A stretch of DNA of 64,000 nucleotides from DATAXP01 sp963708675 (GCA_963708675.1 CAVPTO010000003.1:186001-250000), one strand, 5' to 3'. Counted from the stretch's first letter, positions 43,255 to 52,777 are shown. Program-made: numbers and translations. The notes: generated by a model from the sequence alone, not told the origin.

Positions 43255-44031
43255 TCACGTGACTTCCTTGGGCGGATTGCGCCCGATTACGGGATACTGC
43301 TCGAGTTCCAACACGCTGCCGCTGATGGGGCGGCTTTCGTCGCTGATCCAATAGACCGACGCGGCGGCAATCTCTTCGGGTCGCGTCAATCTGCCGGACG
43401 GAATGTTCTTGGGCGTGACGTGCTCGGGCCAATCGGCGGGAAGGCCGTCGGCGATCTTCTGGCGATATTCGTTCGGCGTGAGCACCCAGCCAACGTTGAA
43501 ATGATTCACACGCACACCGTCGCGGCCCAAGGCGTCACCGAGGTTGCGCGACATGGTAATCAACGCACCCTTGGTCATCGAATAGGCCAACAGGTTCGCC
43601 TCGCCGCAATAGCCGTTGCAACTGCCGATGTTGAGCACACAGCCACGCGTCGCTTTCAGATGCGGGATCGCGGCCTGAATCATGAGCATCGGAGCACGCG
43701 TGTTGACGGCCATCAATCGATCGAACAGCTCGACGGTCGTATTCGACAAATTGCTGCGCGTAACCAGAGCGGCGTTGTTCACCAGCGCGTCGATCTTGCC
43801 GAACGCGTTGATCGCCGCGGCGACGATGCGTGGCGGCGACGTGGGGTCTTCGAGGTCGTCGACATGGAAGGCCGTGCGACCGGGGAACTCGGCGATGAGC
43901 GCTTCACCGAGCTCGACCTCGCGGCCGTGAATCAAAACCTGTGCGCCCTCGGCGAGTGCGCGGCGGGCGATGGCCTCGCCGATGCCAGTGGTGCTGCCGG
44001 TGATGAGGATGGTTTTGTTTTGGAGGCGCAT
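43255..44031 (-). CDS. Short-chain dehydrogenase/reductase
   Basis: The start at 44031 (MRLQNKTILITGSTTGIGEA) is chosen because it places the Rossmann TGxxxGIG at residues 11-18. The catalytic tetrad appears as NNAALV, Ser in NIGSCNG and YSMTKGA. The 258-aa enzyme uses NAD(P)H and probably oxidises or reduces a sugar intermediate. It is third in a row of catabolic genes that point left. Confidence 0.93.
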   Translation of the reverse strand: MRLQNKTILITGSTTGIGEAIARRALAEGAQVLIHGREVELGEALIAEFPGRTAFHVDDLEDPTSPPRIVAAAINAFGKIDALVNNAALVTRSNLSNTTVELFDRLMAVNTRAPMLMIQAAIPHLKATRGCVLNIGSCNGYCGEANLLAYSMTKGALITMSRNLGDALGRDGVRVNHFNVGWVLTPNEYRQKIADGLPADWPEHVTPKNIPSGRLTRPEEIAAASVYWISDESRPISGSVLELEQYPVIGRNPPKEVT

Positions 44032-44050
44032 GCAGGATGAAGACCGGGAA

Positions 44051-44072
44051 CGCGCGAAACCGCAAGCGGTGA
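44051..44072. repeat. Single arm of the GCGAAACCGCAAGCGGTGA repeat
   Basis: This is one arm identical to the inner arm at 4813-4834 and to that at 58657-58680. It lies between the zinc dehydrogenase and SDR genes and has no partner nearby, so it is a half-element. Confidence 0.75.
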
Positions 44073-44102
44073 AGCGAGCCGCAAGATTGTGGAAAGCACA
44101 GC

Positions 44103-45125
44103 TTAAGGCTTGAGGACGGCTTTGACGATGCGGCCGGAGTGCATCTCTTCGAAGGCGGTGTGCCATTGGTCGAGGGGCCAAATGCCGCCGGTGACCTTCG
44201 AGACGTCGAGGGCGTTCGTGGCAAGCAAGCGGATCACGCGTTCCCACACGGGCCAGTTGTGGCTGAAGCTGCCGCGGAGCGTCACGTTCTTTTGCACCAG
44301 CGGATCGAGCGAATAGCCGTAAGGCGCCTTGCCCCAACCGACCTTCGTGACCCAGCCGTTGGGACGCACGATGTCGATTGCAGTTTTCAGCGTTTGCGAA
44401 ATGCCTGCGGCATCGACCACGCCATCGACGCCGAGTCCGTCGCCTTGACGAGCCCAATCTTCGAGGCCTTCGGTGATCGTGATGCAGCCGTACTGCGCGG
44501 CGACGTTGAGTCGAGTAAGATCGCGTTCAAGGCCGACGACCGCGACTTCGGCTCCTTGCAGTCGTGCGACGGCGGCACACAGGATACCGATCGGGCCTGG
44601 GCCGAGAACGACGACGCGATCGCCGGGCTTGATGGGTGATTGCACGGCGACAGCGTTGTAGGCGACGCAACACGGCTCGGTCAGCCCGGCGCGTTCGAAC
44701 GGCAGTTCGTCGGGCACACGATGCAGGCAACGCGCGGGGACGCGCACGAACTTCGTCATCGCGCCGTTCACGCCGTAGCCGAATCCCTTGCGTGTGGGGT
44801 CGAGATTGTACAGGCCTTGTCGCGAGAGCGGACTGTTGGGGTCGATGACGGCGGCAGTCTCGCTGACGGCGCGGTCCCCTTCATGCCAGTTCGCGACGCG
44901 CTCGCCGGTTTCGCGAATCACGCCGGCGAACTCGTGACCGAGCACGACGGGATAATTGACGGGCCAACTGTGCTCGCCGGTCCATTGGTGCAGATCGCTG
45001 CCGCAGACGCCGACGGCGGCAACTTCGAGGAGCACGTCCTCGGGGCCGATCTTCGGCTGCTCGATGTCGCGAAGTTCGACGCTGTGCTTCTGCGGAGCAA
45101 AATTAACGACGGCCGCCTGGCTCAT
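44103..45125 (-). CDS. Zinc-dependent alcohol/sugar dehydrogenase (MDR family)
   Basis: The 340-aa protein has GVCGSDLHQWTGEH with Cys ligand, VLGHEFAGVI with the zinc-family signature GHE, and the Rossmann VVVLGPGPIGILCAAVARL. It resembles threonine or sorbitol dehydrogenases. The usual four-Cys structural zinc loop is not obvious, since the segment VIDPNSPLSRQGLYNL has none. It starts 3 bases after the OMPDC-family gene, so both are co-transcribed. Confidence 0.92.
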   Translation of the reverse strand: MSQAAVVNFAPQKHSVELRDIEQPKIGPEDVLLEVAAVGVCGSDLHQWTGEHSWPVNYPVVLGHEFAGVIRETGERVANWHEGDRAVSETAAVIDPNSPLSRQGLYNLDPTRKGFGYGVNGAMTKFVRVPARCLHRVPDELPFERAGLTEPCCVAYNAVAVQSPIKPGDRVVVLGPGPIGILCAAVARLQGAEVAVVGLERDLTRLNVAAQYGCITITEGLEDWARQGDGLGVDGVVDAAGISQTLKTAIDIVRPNGWVTKVGWGKAPYGYSLDPLVQKNVTLRGSFSHNWPVWERVIRLLATNALDVSKVTGGIWPLDQWHTAFEEMHSGRIVKAVLKP

Positions 45126-45128
45126 GAA

Positions 45129-45836
45129 TTACTTCCTTCCTACGGGGATGTCGCCGTAGCTGTGAACCTTGTCGCAAATCATGCGGAGTGAACTTTCTAG
45201 GTCGCCGCCGGCCGTTTTGAAGGCATCGGCGTCGATCGTCAGCGGCGCGCCGAGCACGACGAGCGGAGCGCCGTACTCGGGCGTCTTCACCGCTTGTTCG
45301 AGCGTCAGTCCGCCGACGGCCTGCACCGGCACGTTGACGGCTTGGACCACTTCGCGAAGTTGGTCGAGCGGACTGGGCATCCGCTTGCCGGCTGCCGCGA
45401 TGCCACGACGTTCATCATAGCCGATGTGGTGGATGACGAAGTCGCAGCCGAGGTCTTCGAGCCATTTGGCGCCGGCGACCATGTCGTCGCAGATCATGTT
45501 GTCGCCCATCACCTGCACGCCAAAATCGCGGCCGGCCTTGACGACGCACTTCACCGTTTCGGCATGAGCACGGGCCATGACGACGACGTGCGTCGCGCCG
45601 GCTTTGGCCATCATTTCGGCTTCGAGCCAACCGCCGTCCATCGTTTTCAGGTCAGCGACGATCGGCGTCTTGGGAAACCGCTCACGCAGCGCCCGCACAC
45701 CGTGCATGCCCTCGGCGATGATCAGTGGCGTGCCGGCTTCGAGCCAATCGACGCCTGCCCTGATGGCGAGGTCCGCCGTCTCCACGGCCTCGGGAATGTT
45801 CGTAAGGTCAAGCGAGATTTGGACAATGGTCTTCAT
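45129..45836 (-). CDS. OMPDC-superfamily (hexulose-phosphate synthase / ketogulonate-phosphate decarboxylase type)
   Basis: The start at 45836 (MKTIVQISLDLTN) is chosen as it aligns with the family start. The 235-aa protein has the ADLKTMDGG motif (D-x-K-x-x-D catalytic set), GVQVMGDNMI, DFVIHHIGYD and VPVQAVGGLT. Family members make or split hexulose-6-phosphate or decarboxylate keto sugar phosphates. Here the sugar genes around point to sugar-acid breakdown rather than formaldehyde fixation, although both fit. Confidence 0.85.
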   Translation of the reverse strand: MKTIVQISLDLTNIPEAVETADLAIRAGVDWLEAGTPLIIAEGMHGVRALRERFPKTPIVADLKTMDGGWLEAEMMAKAGATHVVVMARAHAETVKCVVKAGRDFGVQVMGDNMICDDMVAGAKWLEDLGCDFVIHHIGYDERRGIAAAGKRMPSPLDQLREVVQAVNVPVQAVGGLTLEQAVKTPEYGAPLVVLGAPLTIDADAFKTAGGDLESSLRMICDKVHSYGDIPVGRK

Positions 45837-45921
45837 GCGTCCGAGCATAGAAGCGGCGATGGTGGCGGTCAAACGCAAGTAATTTTGCTAACAACCGACT
45901 GTTGGCGGCGGCGAGAGCGGC

Positions 45922-46009
45922 TGTATGGCACGCCCTCCGTGGCGTTCCGAGCAGTGTGTGGACGCGCTGTGAGCAGTTCGCGGCACGCCACGGAGGGCGT
46001 GCCCTACAG
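45922..46009. repeat. Long palindrome, copy 2 of the GCCCTCCGTGGCGTTCC family
   Basis: Left arm 45922-45950 and right arm 45982-46009 are inverted copies. The sequence GGCACGCCCTCCGTGGCG is close to the copy at 16138-16224, so the family is dispersed through this genome. Confidence 0.85.
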
Positions 46010-46023
46010 TGCGGGTGTCGCCG

Positions 46024-47598
46024 TTATTGGCGCTCCAGCGCCAATGTCTTGATGCGCTTCAAGTCGACCTTGCCGGTGCCGAGGACGGGAATCTCGTCGA
46101 CCTCGATAAAGCTGTCAACGCCGGGTATCCACAGGTTCGGCAGACCTTCTTCCTTGAGCGCCTTCACGACCTCGGCCGGCGACTTGTCGAGTTTCGTGTG
46201 TAGCACGACCAATCGCTCGCCTTTGCGTTCGTCGGGGACCGCGGTGACGGCGATTTTCAAATCGTCGGGGCCGAGCGCGAGCACCTTGATGATCGACTCT
46301 TCGATTCGCAGGTGAGGCACCATCTCGCCGCCGAGCTTCGAGAATCGGCTCTCGCGACCGGTGATGGTGATAAAACCGTCGGCGTCGATCGAGCCGATGT
46401 CGCCGGTGTTGTACCAGCCGTCGCGAATCACCTCGGCCGTCTTCTGATCTTGATGAAAGTAGCCGCGCATCACGTTCGGCCCGGTGATCCACAGTTGGCC
46501 AGGACTGTCGGGGCCGACGACTTTGCCGGTGTCGAGGTCAACGACCTTCGCCGAGACGCCGGGGATTACTTTGCCGACGGTTCCTTCCTTGACGAAAGGG
46601 CCCTTGGTGTCGGGCTCGCGACCACGGGGAATATTGACCGACACGAGCGGCGAAAGCTCGGTGGCGCCATAGCCTTCGACCGGCCGAACGCCGAACTTTT
46701 TCTCGAATGCTTCGCACAGTTCGACCGGAAGTTTCTCCGCTCCGGCCACGGCGACTTCGAGCGTCGCGAAGTCTTCGGGCTCGCAGCGTCGCAGGTAGGA
46801 ACGCAGGAACGTCGGGGCCGTGATTATGATCGTCCCGCGATGTTTGCGAGCGAGCTTGCCAATCTCGTGAGCTTCCAACGGGCTGAAGTGATACGCCCCC
46901 TTCGGTTCGAGCGTCAGCACCGTCCACATCGTTGTCGTGTAACCGAGCGCGTGGAACAGAGGGATCGCGCATAGCAACACGTCGTCGCTTCGCAGCTTGA
47001 CGATGGCGTTGATGGAGTCGACGTTCGAGCCGACGTTGCGATGACTGAGCATCACGCCCTTGGGCTCGCCGGTGGAGCCAGAAGTGAAGATGACGGTGAG
47101 CAGATCGTCGTCGCTGACACCGGTAAGGCCGAGCAGCCGTTCGAGCACCGCGACCGGCGTCGCGTATGCCTGCACAGCCGCGACGAGTTTGTCGGCCGTC
47201 GTCACGCGGGCCTTGAAGTCTTCGAGGTAGACGAGCTCAGCGTCGAGTTTGACGTCGAGCTTCTGCATCACCCTGCGGCTTGTGAGAACGTGCTTGATGC
47301 CGCACTGATGAAGGCAGGAGTTCATCACGGCAGGCGAGGCCGTGAAGTTCAGGTTCACCGCGACGCGGCGATCGAGCGCCAGCGCAGCGTTGGCCAACAC
47401 GCCGGCGGCCGATGGGGGCAGAAGGATGCCGACAAAGCGCTCGTCGGCGGCCAGAATGTCGCGCTTGAGCACGCGCTGCAGGATGATCGTGCTGAGCAGA
47501 ACCTTGCCGCCCGTCAGGTCGGCGCCCATCGAATCGGCGACCTTCGAGGCGAACAGCTTGCTTCGGCACTGTCGCAAGAAGCGGCGAGGCAGAATCAT
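46024..47598 (-). CDS. AMP-dependent acyl-CoA/acyl-ACP synthetase
   Basis: The 524-aa protein has the AMP-binding motif IFTSGSTGEPKGVMLSHRN, the YGATELSP motif, GWYNTGDIGSIDADGFI and the hinge with SRFSKLGGEMV. It resembles the acyl-ACP ligase half of Aas/LPLAT fusions. It would activate fatty acids with ATP to acyl-CoA or acyl-ACP at the membrane. It is a single gene flanked by a palindrome. Confidence 0.92.
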   Translation of the reverse strand: MILPRRFLRQCRSKLFASKVADSMGADLTGGKVLLSTIILQRVLKRDILAADERFVGILLPPSAAGVLANAALALDRRVAVNLNFTASPAVMNSCLHQCGIKHVLTSRRVMQKLDVKLDAELVYLEDFKARVTTADKLVAAVQAYATPVAVLERLLGLTGVSDDDLLTVIFTSGSTGEPKGVMLSHRNVGSNVDSINAIVKLRSDDVLLCAIPLFHALGYTTTMWTVLTLEPKGAYHFSPLEAHEIGKLARKHRGTIIITAPTFLRSYLRRCEPEDFATLEVAVAGAEKLPVELCEAFEKKFGVRPVEGYGATELSPLVSVNIPRGREPDTKGPFVKEGTVGKVIPGVSAKVVDLDTGKVVGPDSPGQLWITGPNVMRGYFHQDQKTAEVIRDGWYNTGDIGSIDADGFITITGRESRFSKLGGEMVPHLRIEESIIKVLALGPDDLKIAVTAVPDERKGERLVVLHTKLDKSPAEVVKALKEEGLPNLWIPGVDSFIEVDEIPVLGTGKVDLKRIKTLALERQ

Positions 47599-47768
47599 CG
47601 AAACGTCTGAACCCCGTGGCCGCTGTGAGATGGCGATAGCGGCGGCAATTTATCCAAGTTATCGCGACAGGTCAACGAAACTCGCCCTTGATCGTATTCA
47701 TGGCCTGCCGTACAGTCCCGCTCCCCGCGTCAGCCCCGTCTTCCGACCTTCCCGTTAAGGAGTGAGGC

Positions 47769-48113
47769 ATGAGCTTTGGATCGTTCGTCACCGGTAGTGT
47801 GCTCGGCGGTGCTTTGGTTTATGGCTCGCTGTGTTGGCACGTGCTGCGAACCGACGACGGGTACGAGTTTGTGCGCAAGACCTCGGGCGATTTTGCCGAG
47901 ACTTACGTCGACGTTCGCGATTTCTCGATGTCGGACTGGTCGACCCACAAAACGCTTTCGGCCGACATCGTCGCATCGAAGAAAGAACGCTTGTTCCAAG
48001 CCGCTGCCGTGCAGCCGGTCACGCAGATGATTTCGCAACCGGTTTCGCAGATGTCGAACGAAGTCCAGAACATGGCGAGCTTTGGCTCGTGGGCTCCGAC
48101 GCAGACCCGTTAG
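47769..48113 (+). CDS. Small membrane-anchored protein
   Basis: AAGGAG lies 7 bases before the ATG. The 114-aa product has one N-terminal helix (SVLGGALVYGSLCWHVL) and a soluble part with Gln/Ser-rich end (VTQMISQPVSQMSNEVQN). It is probably conserved in planctomycetes, but I cannot name it. Confidence 0.7.
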   Translation: MSFGSFVTGSVLGGALVYGSLCWHVLRTDDGYEFVRKTSGDFAETYVDVRDFSMSDWSTHKTLSADIVASKKERLFQAAAVQPVTQMISQPVSQMSNEVQNMASFGSWAPTQTR

Positions 48114-48291
48114 AACCCGCAAAGTCTCACATCTCGTCGACGACCGTTTGTCGCGTGTCGAGTTTGTCGACCTGCGCGGTATCTGTATGTTCGCCATATT
48201 CGGCAACGCGGCGGTGCGAGTGAAGCGGTGCCAGCAGCGGCACGATAACTAAGGATGTCGGGAAAGCTCCCAACCTCTTTGGTCGTGTGCC

Positions 48292-48585
48292 GTGGAATTC
48301 AATCGCAACCATTACTTCATGGCGGGCCTGATCCTGGTGCTGCTGGGCATCCAGCTGCGGCTCATCGACTCATACGTGCTGACGCAAGAGGCCACGAACG
48401 CGTTGGCCCAGCGTTTCGGCAACAACGTGCAAGCGACGTCGATGCGAGTGGCACAGTACGCTCCGCCCGAAGTGCCGGGGCCTCAAAAGACCGTGCGGCC
48501 GCCGATGTGGCTTGGCTACGCACTGTTGTCGATCGGCTCGGTGCTGATTCTGCACAGCCTGGCAATGCCGAAGCCCGGCGGGTAG
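48292..48585 (+). CDS. Small two-helix membrane protein
   Basis: The GTG start gives a 97-aa product with helices HYFMAGLILVLLGIQLRLI and LGYALLSIGSVLILHSLAM enclosing a short outer loop. It lies 180 bases after the 114-aa membrane protein gene on the same strand. No family recognised. Confidence 0.65.
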   Translation: MEFNRNHYFMAGLILVLLGIQLRLIDSYVLTQEATNALAQRFGNNVQATSMRVAQYAPPEVPGPQKTVRPPMWLGYALLSIGSVLILHSLAMPKPGG

Positions 48586-48627
48586 CGCGCGTCCGCCTCT
48601 CGTTGATCTAGAACTAGGCAGATGTAC

Positions 48628-48758
48628 TCCTCTCCCTTTGGGACAAGGTGGCGGCGCAGCCGCCGGCTGAGGGCGGGTTGCACTGCGATTCGCCCTGCTA
48701 ACAGTTCAGCCCGCCCTCATCCGCCGCTTCGCGGCACCTTCTCCCGGAGGGAGAAGGG
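48628..48758. repeat. Long compound inverted repeat
   Basis: CTCTCCCTTTGGGACAAGGT and GGCTGAGGGCGGG on the left are mirrored by CCCGCCCTCAT and CACCTTCTCCC on the right, giving arms of about 45 bases with mismatches. It lies between convergent genes, so it may also terminate transcription on both strands. Confidence 0.75.
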
Positions 48759-48789
48759 TTCGAATTGCAGTCTGAGAATCAATAAACTA

Positions 48790-49898
48790 CTACGCCGGGG
48801 CGTTCTGCGACAGCACGTCGTCGCGGTGTTCGAGCTCTTCTTCGGCGGCCTGTTCTTCGGCCTCGGCCGTGCTTAGCACCGCGGTGACCTCGCCGCGATA
48901 GATCAGGTAAAAGACCACGCCGATCATCGCAATCAGGATCGTGATGGCCCGATAACCGAGGGCGACCATCAGACCTTGGCCATCGGCGACGATCTTGCCT
49001 GACGGGTAGACCTGATACAGGTAGTTCAGCACACCTTCGAAGGCGCCGAGTCCGTTGACTGGCAGCGGCAGCACGCCTGTGATGAGCGTCAAGGGCACGA
49101 TGACGAAGTGACCCGCTAGCCCTGGAGCATCGCCTGGCAGGCCTCGCGACACAAGATAAATGCCGAACGTGAACGCGCCGTGGACGCCGAAACTGTAGAG
49201 CATCGCGGCGACCAGCACTGCCGGCCGACTGCGGTACATGCCCAACGCGCTGAGAGGCGCCGCACGACGTGCTCGGCCTTTTCCGAGCCGAACGGCTTCC
49301 ACATCGAGAGACGCCGCGTGACGGCAGGAATCATCAACACGCCCAAGGCGGCGGTCATGCCGAGCGTGCCTAGCAGCGCCCCGCCACAGATACGGCGGAT
49401 TTCGGGCTGCGGCGAATGCAACTGGTCGAACCCTAGAATGAAAATCGACGCGAAGACCAGCAACGCATAAAGACCGATGATGCGATCGACCAGAACGGTC
49501 GCGACCGCCTCGGCTCGATGTTTCGGCTGCTCGCGCACGAGCATGATCGCCTTAATCACGTCGCCGCCGACCGCGCCGAACGACACGAAGTTGAACAAGT
49601 AGCCGAGGAAGCCCAGTCGAAAAGCGTCGCGCATGGCGAACGGCATGTCGAGCGCTCGCACGAGCGCGTGCCAGCGGACGAACGTCAGCGCCAACCCGAC
49701 CATGCACACAGCCCAGGCGGCGACCAGCATGCCCCAGTTCTTGGGCTGCGCAATCAAGTTCGCGAACGCGTTGTTCCGGCGAGCGTCCCAAATCAGGTAC
49801 GCAAGAATGCCCAGCGACACGCCGTACTGCAGCAGAGCGAAGAGGTTTTTGCGAAGGCGTCCGCGGTCCAAGAATCTGCTCCCGAGCTTTGCGGCCAC
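48790..49898 (-). pseudogene. Flippase-like (UPF0104/LPG synthase TM) membrane protein, frameshifted
   Basis: Two overlapping frames on the minus strand give one multi-pass protein. The upstream frame has FALLQYGVSLGILAYLIWD, FLGYLFNFVSFGAVGGDVIK and ATVLVDRIIGLYALL, typical of the family. The downstream frame has PLTLITGVLPLPVNGLGAFE, and the last helix ends near YLIYRGEV. One base change near 49250-49260 would join them. Family members move lipids or polysaccharide precursors. It could be a pseudogene or a sequence error. Confidence 0.8.
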
Positions 49899-50016
49899 CA
49901 GGGGGTTGCGATGCCGCGTGGTTCAGTGGTGGCGCAATGTACTTAACCACGCCGTGTGCGAAAAGCGATCCTTTCTGACGACGGCGGAAGACAATCACGC
50001 GTTTTCGCGCGCTGCC

Positions 50017-50146
50017 CGCGCTCGGCGCGGGCACGGACGGCGCTCGGCGCGGGTCTCTGACCCCGCCGCCCAGCGGACCGTAGGTCTCCCGAAATCGGCG
50101 GGGTCAGAGACCCGCGCCGAGCGCGTGGAGACCCGCGCCGAGCGCG
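50017..50146. repeat. Long palindrome of GCTCGGCGCGGGTCTCTGAC type
   Basis: Perfect inner arms 50041-50068 and 50096-50123 (28 bases) lie around a 27-base loop. Further partial copies CGCTCGGCGCGGG at 50019 and CCCGCGCCGAGCG at 50132 extend it. It fills most of the 400-base gap before tRNA-Ala, where I see no gene. Confidence 0.85.
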
Positions 50147-50305
50147 AGACGAGCGCCGCATCGAGCCCAACTTGACACCATTGGGCATGACTGATAACTT
50201 TTGGCGGTGTTGCTGCCGAAGGCGTAAACCCTTGCCTGTGGCGTTTTTCGGACGTGTCCGGAACCCATCGCGGCCAGCCGTTTTCCGCAAGTCGACACCT
50301 TAGGC

Positions 50306-50381
<76 letters not shown>

Positions 50382-50582
50382 GCGATCTTCGTAAGTTGTT
50401 TAATTACATTTAGTTGCAAAATATTCGAGAACACGCACCATACTTTAGGTGTCTAGTTAAGTGGTGGTATCAGCGGGGGTTGGAGGCGGGTGGAGTTAGT
50501 CAGCCTTGAAAACGTCAGGTTATCCCCCCCACCATTCATGCGAGACCAATACCATGCTATTTGCCGGGCTCGATAGAACGAA

Positions 50583-50615
50583 ACAGCCCGACCAATGGCC
50601 GGGCTGTTTTTGTTT
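50583..50615 (+). terminator. Rho-independent terminator
   Basis: Stem ACAGCCCG / CGGGCTGT (50583-50590 and 50600-50607) is followed by TTTTTGTTT. It lies 205 bases after tRNA-Ala. The stretch between holds no gene I can support, possibly a tRNA 3' trailer or small RNA. Confidence 0.85.
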
Positions 50616-50641
50616 CAATTAGAATGCGCACGTGCGAACGG

Positions 50642-50869
50642 TTATTCGGCAACGGTGACCTTTCCTGCGGTTTGAAACTTGATGGTTCCAAAGCTGATAT
50701 CGACTTGGCCCGTCTTGCGGTCGCAGTTCAGTTCAAAATCGGTTTCGACGCCGTTGACAGGAACCGTACCGAACAAATGCCCGTGACGTACGTGGGGTGA
50801 TATTTTTCCCTTCGTGACCGTCAGGTTGTAAGTGACGTTCTCATATTTCAAGTAGCCTTTTCCCGTCAT
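50642..50869 (-). CDS. Small beta-rich protein, probable mature part of a secreted protein
   Basis: The 75-aa frame (MTGKGYLKYENVTYNLTVTK) starts at an ATG that overlaps the stop of a 48-aa signal-peptide frame (ATGA). It has alternating hydrophobic beta strands (FELNCDRKTGQVDISFGTIK). Either it is translationally coupled or a single-base error split one secreted protein of about 120 aa. The latter seems likelier because this part has no function without export. No family recognised. Confidence 0.5.
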   Translation of the reverse strand: MTGKGYLKYENVTYNLTVTKGKISPHVRHGHLFGTVPVNGVETDFELNCDRKTGQVDISFGTIKFQTAGKVTVAE

Positions 50870-51012
50870 CGGGTGTCCTTGCGCTCGACTGCCAAGTCGG
50901 AATTGGGACTCGGGCAATAGACAACAATTTTCTGCGCAGCCATAACCGAGCTACCGAACGCTAACACCAACTGAGTCACGATAACCCACATAAACGTGCG
51001 ACGAACGTTCAT
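50866..51012 (-). CDS. Signal-peptide ORF upstream of the 75-aa frame
   Basis: ATG at 51012 follows GAGGATTGAGA. The 48-aa frame begins MNVRRTFMWVIVTQLVLAFG and has a clear signal peptide ending near SSVMAAQ, then KIVVYCPSPNSD. It stops at TGA overlapping the next ATG. It probably belongs to the same secreted protein as 50642-50869. Confidence 0.5.
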   Translation of the reverse strand: MNVRRTFMWVIVTQLVLAFGSSVMAAQKIVVYCPSPNSDLAVERKDTR

Positions 51013-51440
51013 TTCTCAATCCTCACCTTTAGAACTGGTTTTTCTGTTCCACCGCGATCTAGACCGACGAACAACGATCCTAGCGGCGAAGGTGTGTGTC
51101 AGTATGACGCATGCTACTTCGTCTGGCCGGTGCCGTCAAAATTTCATTGCCGCGTCGTGAGCAAGTACGGCGTTGGGCGCAGCTTTCGAAGTGGATTGAC
51201 AGCCGCAAAGTTTTGAGTCCATGATGTTCCGTTCGTGGGACAGGGACTTTCCGCAACCATACCGGTGTGTCGTTACGTGTCTGGCTCGGCAGCGGGCCAA
51301 AGTCAGAAAGTGTCTTGTTTTCACGAGTTACGAAAAAAGATTTCTTTGCCCCTATCTTCCAGTAACTTAGGACTGAATTCGTCGAGCTTGGATCGCCAGG
51401 CGAACGAGTCGTCAAACACGATGCGAAGGCAGGAACCGAG

Positions 51441-51470
51441 GGCACCGCGTCACATGCGGTGCCTTTTTTT
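51441..51470 (+). terminator. Strong rho-independent terminator
   Basis: Stem GGCACCGC / GCGGTGCC with loop GTCACAT, followed by seven T (51464-51470). The 430 bases upstream (51013-51440) hold no protein gene that I can support, so it may end a small RNA, or serve as an insulator before the MFS gene. Confidence 0.85.
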
Positions 51471-51517
51471 CGCGCCGTCGACAGTATGCTGGCATCGCCA
51501 ACCCACTTGCGACGACG

Positions 51518-52777
51518 ATGACCGCCACGAACGAACTCAGCCAATCGACTGACGCAGCATCACCAAAGGCTTCGGCCCGCGGACGTCTGTCGGTCATGAT
51601 GTTCCTCGAGCTCTTCATCTGGGGAGCATGGCTGCCGAAGATCTTCGGCTACATGAACACGCTCGGCTACGAGCCGTGGCAGCAAGGGCTGATTCTCAAC
51701 GCCTTCGCGTTTGCGTCGTTCACGACGATGTTCTTCAGCGCCCAGTTTGCCGACCGCAACTTCGCCGCAGAGAAGTTTCTCGCGTTCAGTCATCTGATTG
51801 GCGGCGTGTCGATCATCGCACTCACATGGGTCACAGGCTTTTGGCCGTTCTTTCTGCTGATGCTCGTGCACTGTCTGTTTTATGTGCCGACGATGTCGAT
51901 CACGAACTCGATCGCATTCGCCAACCTGAAAGACGCGCAAAACGATTTCGGCCGCGTGCGATTGTGGGGCACCATCGGCTGGATCGCTGCGAGTTGGCCG
52001 TTCGTATTCATCCTGAGCGATGCGACGGCCGCCGCTGACGTGCGTTACACGTACCTCGTTGCGGGAATTGCATCGCTGGCATTGGCAGGTTTCAGCCTCG
52101 CGCTGCCCCACACGCCACCCAAGCCGGCGACGAATGAGGCTTCGCGGTTTGCGTGGCTTGAGGCTCTAAGCCTGCTGAAGTTCCCGTTCATCGCCGTGCT
52201 ATTCGTCGTCACGTTCATCGACTCGGCCGTGCATCAGTGTTATTTCATTTTCACCGACACGTATCTCACCAGCATCGGCATCGCGCCCAAATGGGTGATG
52301 CCGGTGATGAGCATCGGTCAGGTCGCCGAAATCGGCACGATGGCTGTGCTCGGGTACTTTCTCAAGCGGCTCGGCTGGCGGTACACGATGGTGCTCGGCA
52401 TTCTCGGCCATGCCGTGCGGTTCGCGCTGTTTGCCTGGGCGCCCTATCCGGCCGTCGCGATCGCCGTGAATCTTTTGCACGGTGTTTGTTATGCATTCTT
52501 CTTTGCGACCGTTTATATTTTCGTCGATGAGTTCTTTCCGAAGGACGCACGCACCAGCGCCCAAGGCTTGTTTAACTTTCTGATTCTGGGTGTCGGGCCG
52601 CTGTTCGGTAACACGATTTGGCCGCTGATCGGAAACCACTACAAGACTGACGGCGTGTACGCATTCGACAAGATTTTCCTTTATCCTTCTGGCGTGGCAG
52701 TGGTGGCAGCGGCCGCGTTGTTTTTGTTGTTTCATCCCCCGCGCGAAACGCATCCCGACGGAGTGCGTGTGCACTAG
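51518..52777 (+). CDS. MFS transporter, nucleoside permease-like
   Basis: The 419-aa protein has 12 predicted helices and features of the NupG/XapB nucleoside:proton symporter family: FLELFIWGAWLPKIFGYM near the start and VRLWGTIGWIAASW in the middle. Start is ATG after CGACG. It would import nucleosides through the inner membrane. Substrate is inferred from family only. Confidence 0.85.
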   Translation: MTATNELSQSTDAASPKASARGRLSVMMFLELFIWGAWLPKIFGYMNTLGYEPWQQGLILNAFAFASFTTMFFSAQFADRNFAAEKFLAFSHLIGGVSIIALTWVTGFWPFFLLMLVHCLFYVPTMSITNSIAFANLKDAQNDFGRVRLWGTIGWIAASWPFVFILSDATAAADVRYTYLVAGIASLALAGFSLALPHTPPKPATNEASRFAWLEALSLLKFPFIAVLFVVTFIDSAVHQCYFIFTDTYLTSIGIAPKWVMPVMSIGQVAEIGTMAVLGYFLKRLGWRYTMVLGILGHAVRFALFAWAPYPAVAIAVNLLHGVCYAFFFATVYIFVDEFFPKDARTSAQGLFNFLILGVGPLFGNTIWPLIGNHYKTDGVYAFDKIFLYPSGVAVVAAAALFLLFHPPRETHPDGVRVH

